A stretch of 64,000 nt of DNA from Maea johnstoni. Its lineage: Eukaryota > Annelida > Polychaeta > Spionida > Magelonidae. Below the pieces are notes generated by a model, which was given only the letters and a program-made list of their open reading frames with translations, had not been told where the DNA came from and did no database searches. The stretch lies in assembly GCA_963942565.1 (NCBI GenBank), contig OZ012685.1, positions 58,496,197 through 58,560,196 of the forward strand, written 5' to 3'. Of the stretch, positions 63,676-64,000 are shown one piece after another. The position numbers were made by a program, and so were the translations under genes. Each line of letters begins with the position of its first letter. Within the stretch, counting starts at the first letter, position 1.

Positions 63676-64000
63676 AATTCTGACGTTTCTGAAAAAAGCA
63701 TCTTTAGGAAACATTTGAAAGCAAAATGTTTATAATCTTGAATTCAACCAATTATTCCCCTTCGAATATTTTGGGAGTTCATACTTTATTTTTATTTACT
63801 TTGATTTTTCACGTATACTGATGAACTCTGGCCACAAATAGGTTATAGGGATACTCCCAATAGAAACTGACTTTAAATGAATACTCAAAACTTATAATAT
63901 CAAGTCTGACATTCCCCTTGATTTTGTTTTAAGCCACTTTTGCGCCCTTATCAAGGAGCGACATATTCAAAAAGATTACTTTGAATTGATAAAAATATCA
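63676..64000. other. Noncoding to window end, nothing recognised
   Basis: AT-rich with no supportable feature. Confidence 0.45.

Overview
The window is animal nuclear DNA. Three conserved animal genes appear as short coding exons with GT-AG introns: SEC31A, the axonemal dynein gene DNAI2, and RPTOR. They sit in AT-rich sequence crowded with transposons, (TA)n arrays and small inverted-repeat elements. The mixture of Ty3/Gypsy, DIRS, RNase H-bearing LINE, hAT, piggyBac and pogo elements, plus a motile-cilium dynein gene, suggests a marine invertebrate. An invertebrate deuterostome such as an echinoderm is my best guess, made from the style of the genes and repeats and not proven.

Positions 1-11300 hold the first coding exons of SEC31A on the minus strand (N-terminal WD40 repeats of the COPII outer coat). 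A noncoding first exon lies near 11031-11300. The introns carry three inverted-repeat DNA transposons with readable ends, a (TA)n array and a LINE tail. Head to head with SEC31A is an intronless, bacterial-looking SIR2 gene (11462-12325). A second, truncated and frameshifted copy lies 2.9 kb downstream (14285-14985).

Positions 15400-31000 are a nest of mobile elements. The largest is a minus-strand Ty3/Gypsy-type fossil (about 17.6-30.1 kb) with gag, protease-RT-RNase H and integrase. Its integrase ends in a CW-type zinc finger, and a downstream ORF encodes a zinc-finger plus TatD nuclease protein. A 2.7-kb LINE with a clear 12-bp target duplication is inserted in its pol region. A second insertion of about 1.5 kb lies between RNase H and integrase.

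Positions 31634-49450 hold DNAI2 on the plus strand. Five N-terminal coding exons and three C-terminal coding exons are present, but the exons for most of the WD40 propeller are not visible. The gap between the two parts holds a DIRS-type tyrosine-recombinase retrotransposon (34620-39380). Exon 3 has a tandemly duplicated acceptor, and its 5' splice site begins with GA where GT is expected.

Positions 49450-64000 are repeat-dominated: CpG-richer tandem blocks, five piggyBac-type TTAA elements, hAT and pogo elements in (TA)n arrays, and a five-copy 260-bp repeat family. Minus-strand coding traces are two non-adjacent RPTOR exons (58525-58665 and 59060-59220), a Gln/Ala-rich exon (53069-53652) and a pair of duplicated exon-like blocks (56342-56632). 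That both DNAI2 and RPTOR lack internal exons is the main puzzle of the host genes here. It could be real gene decay or an assembly fault.
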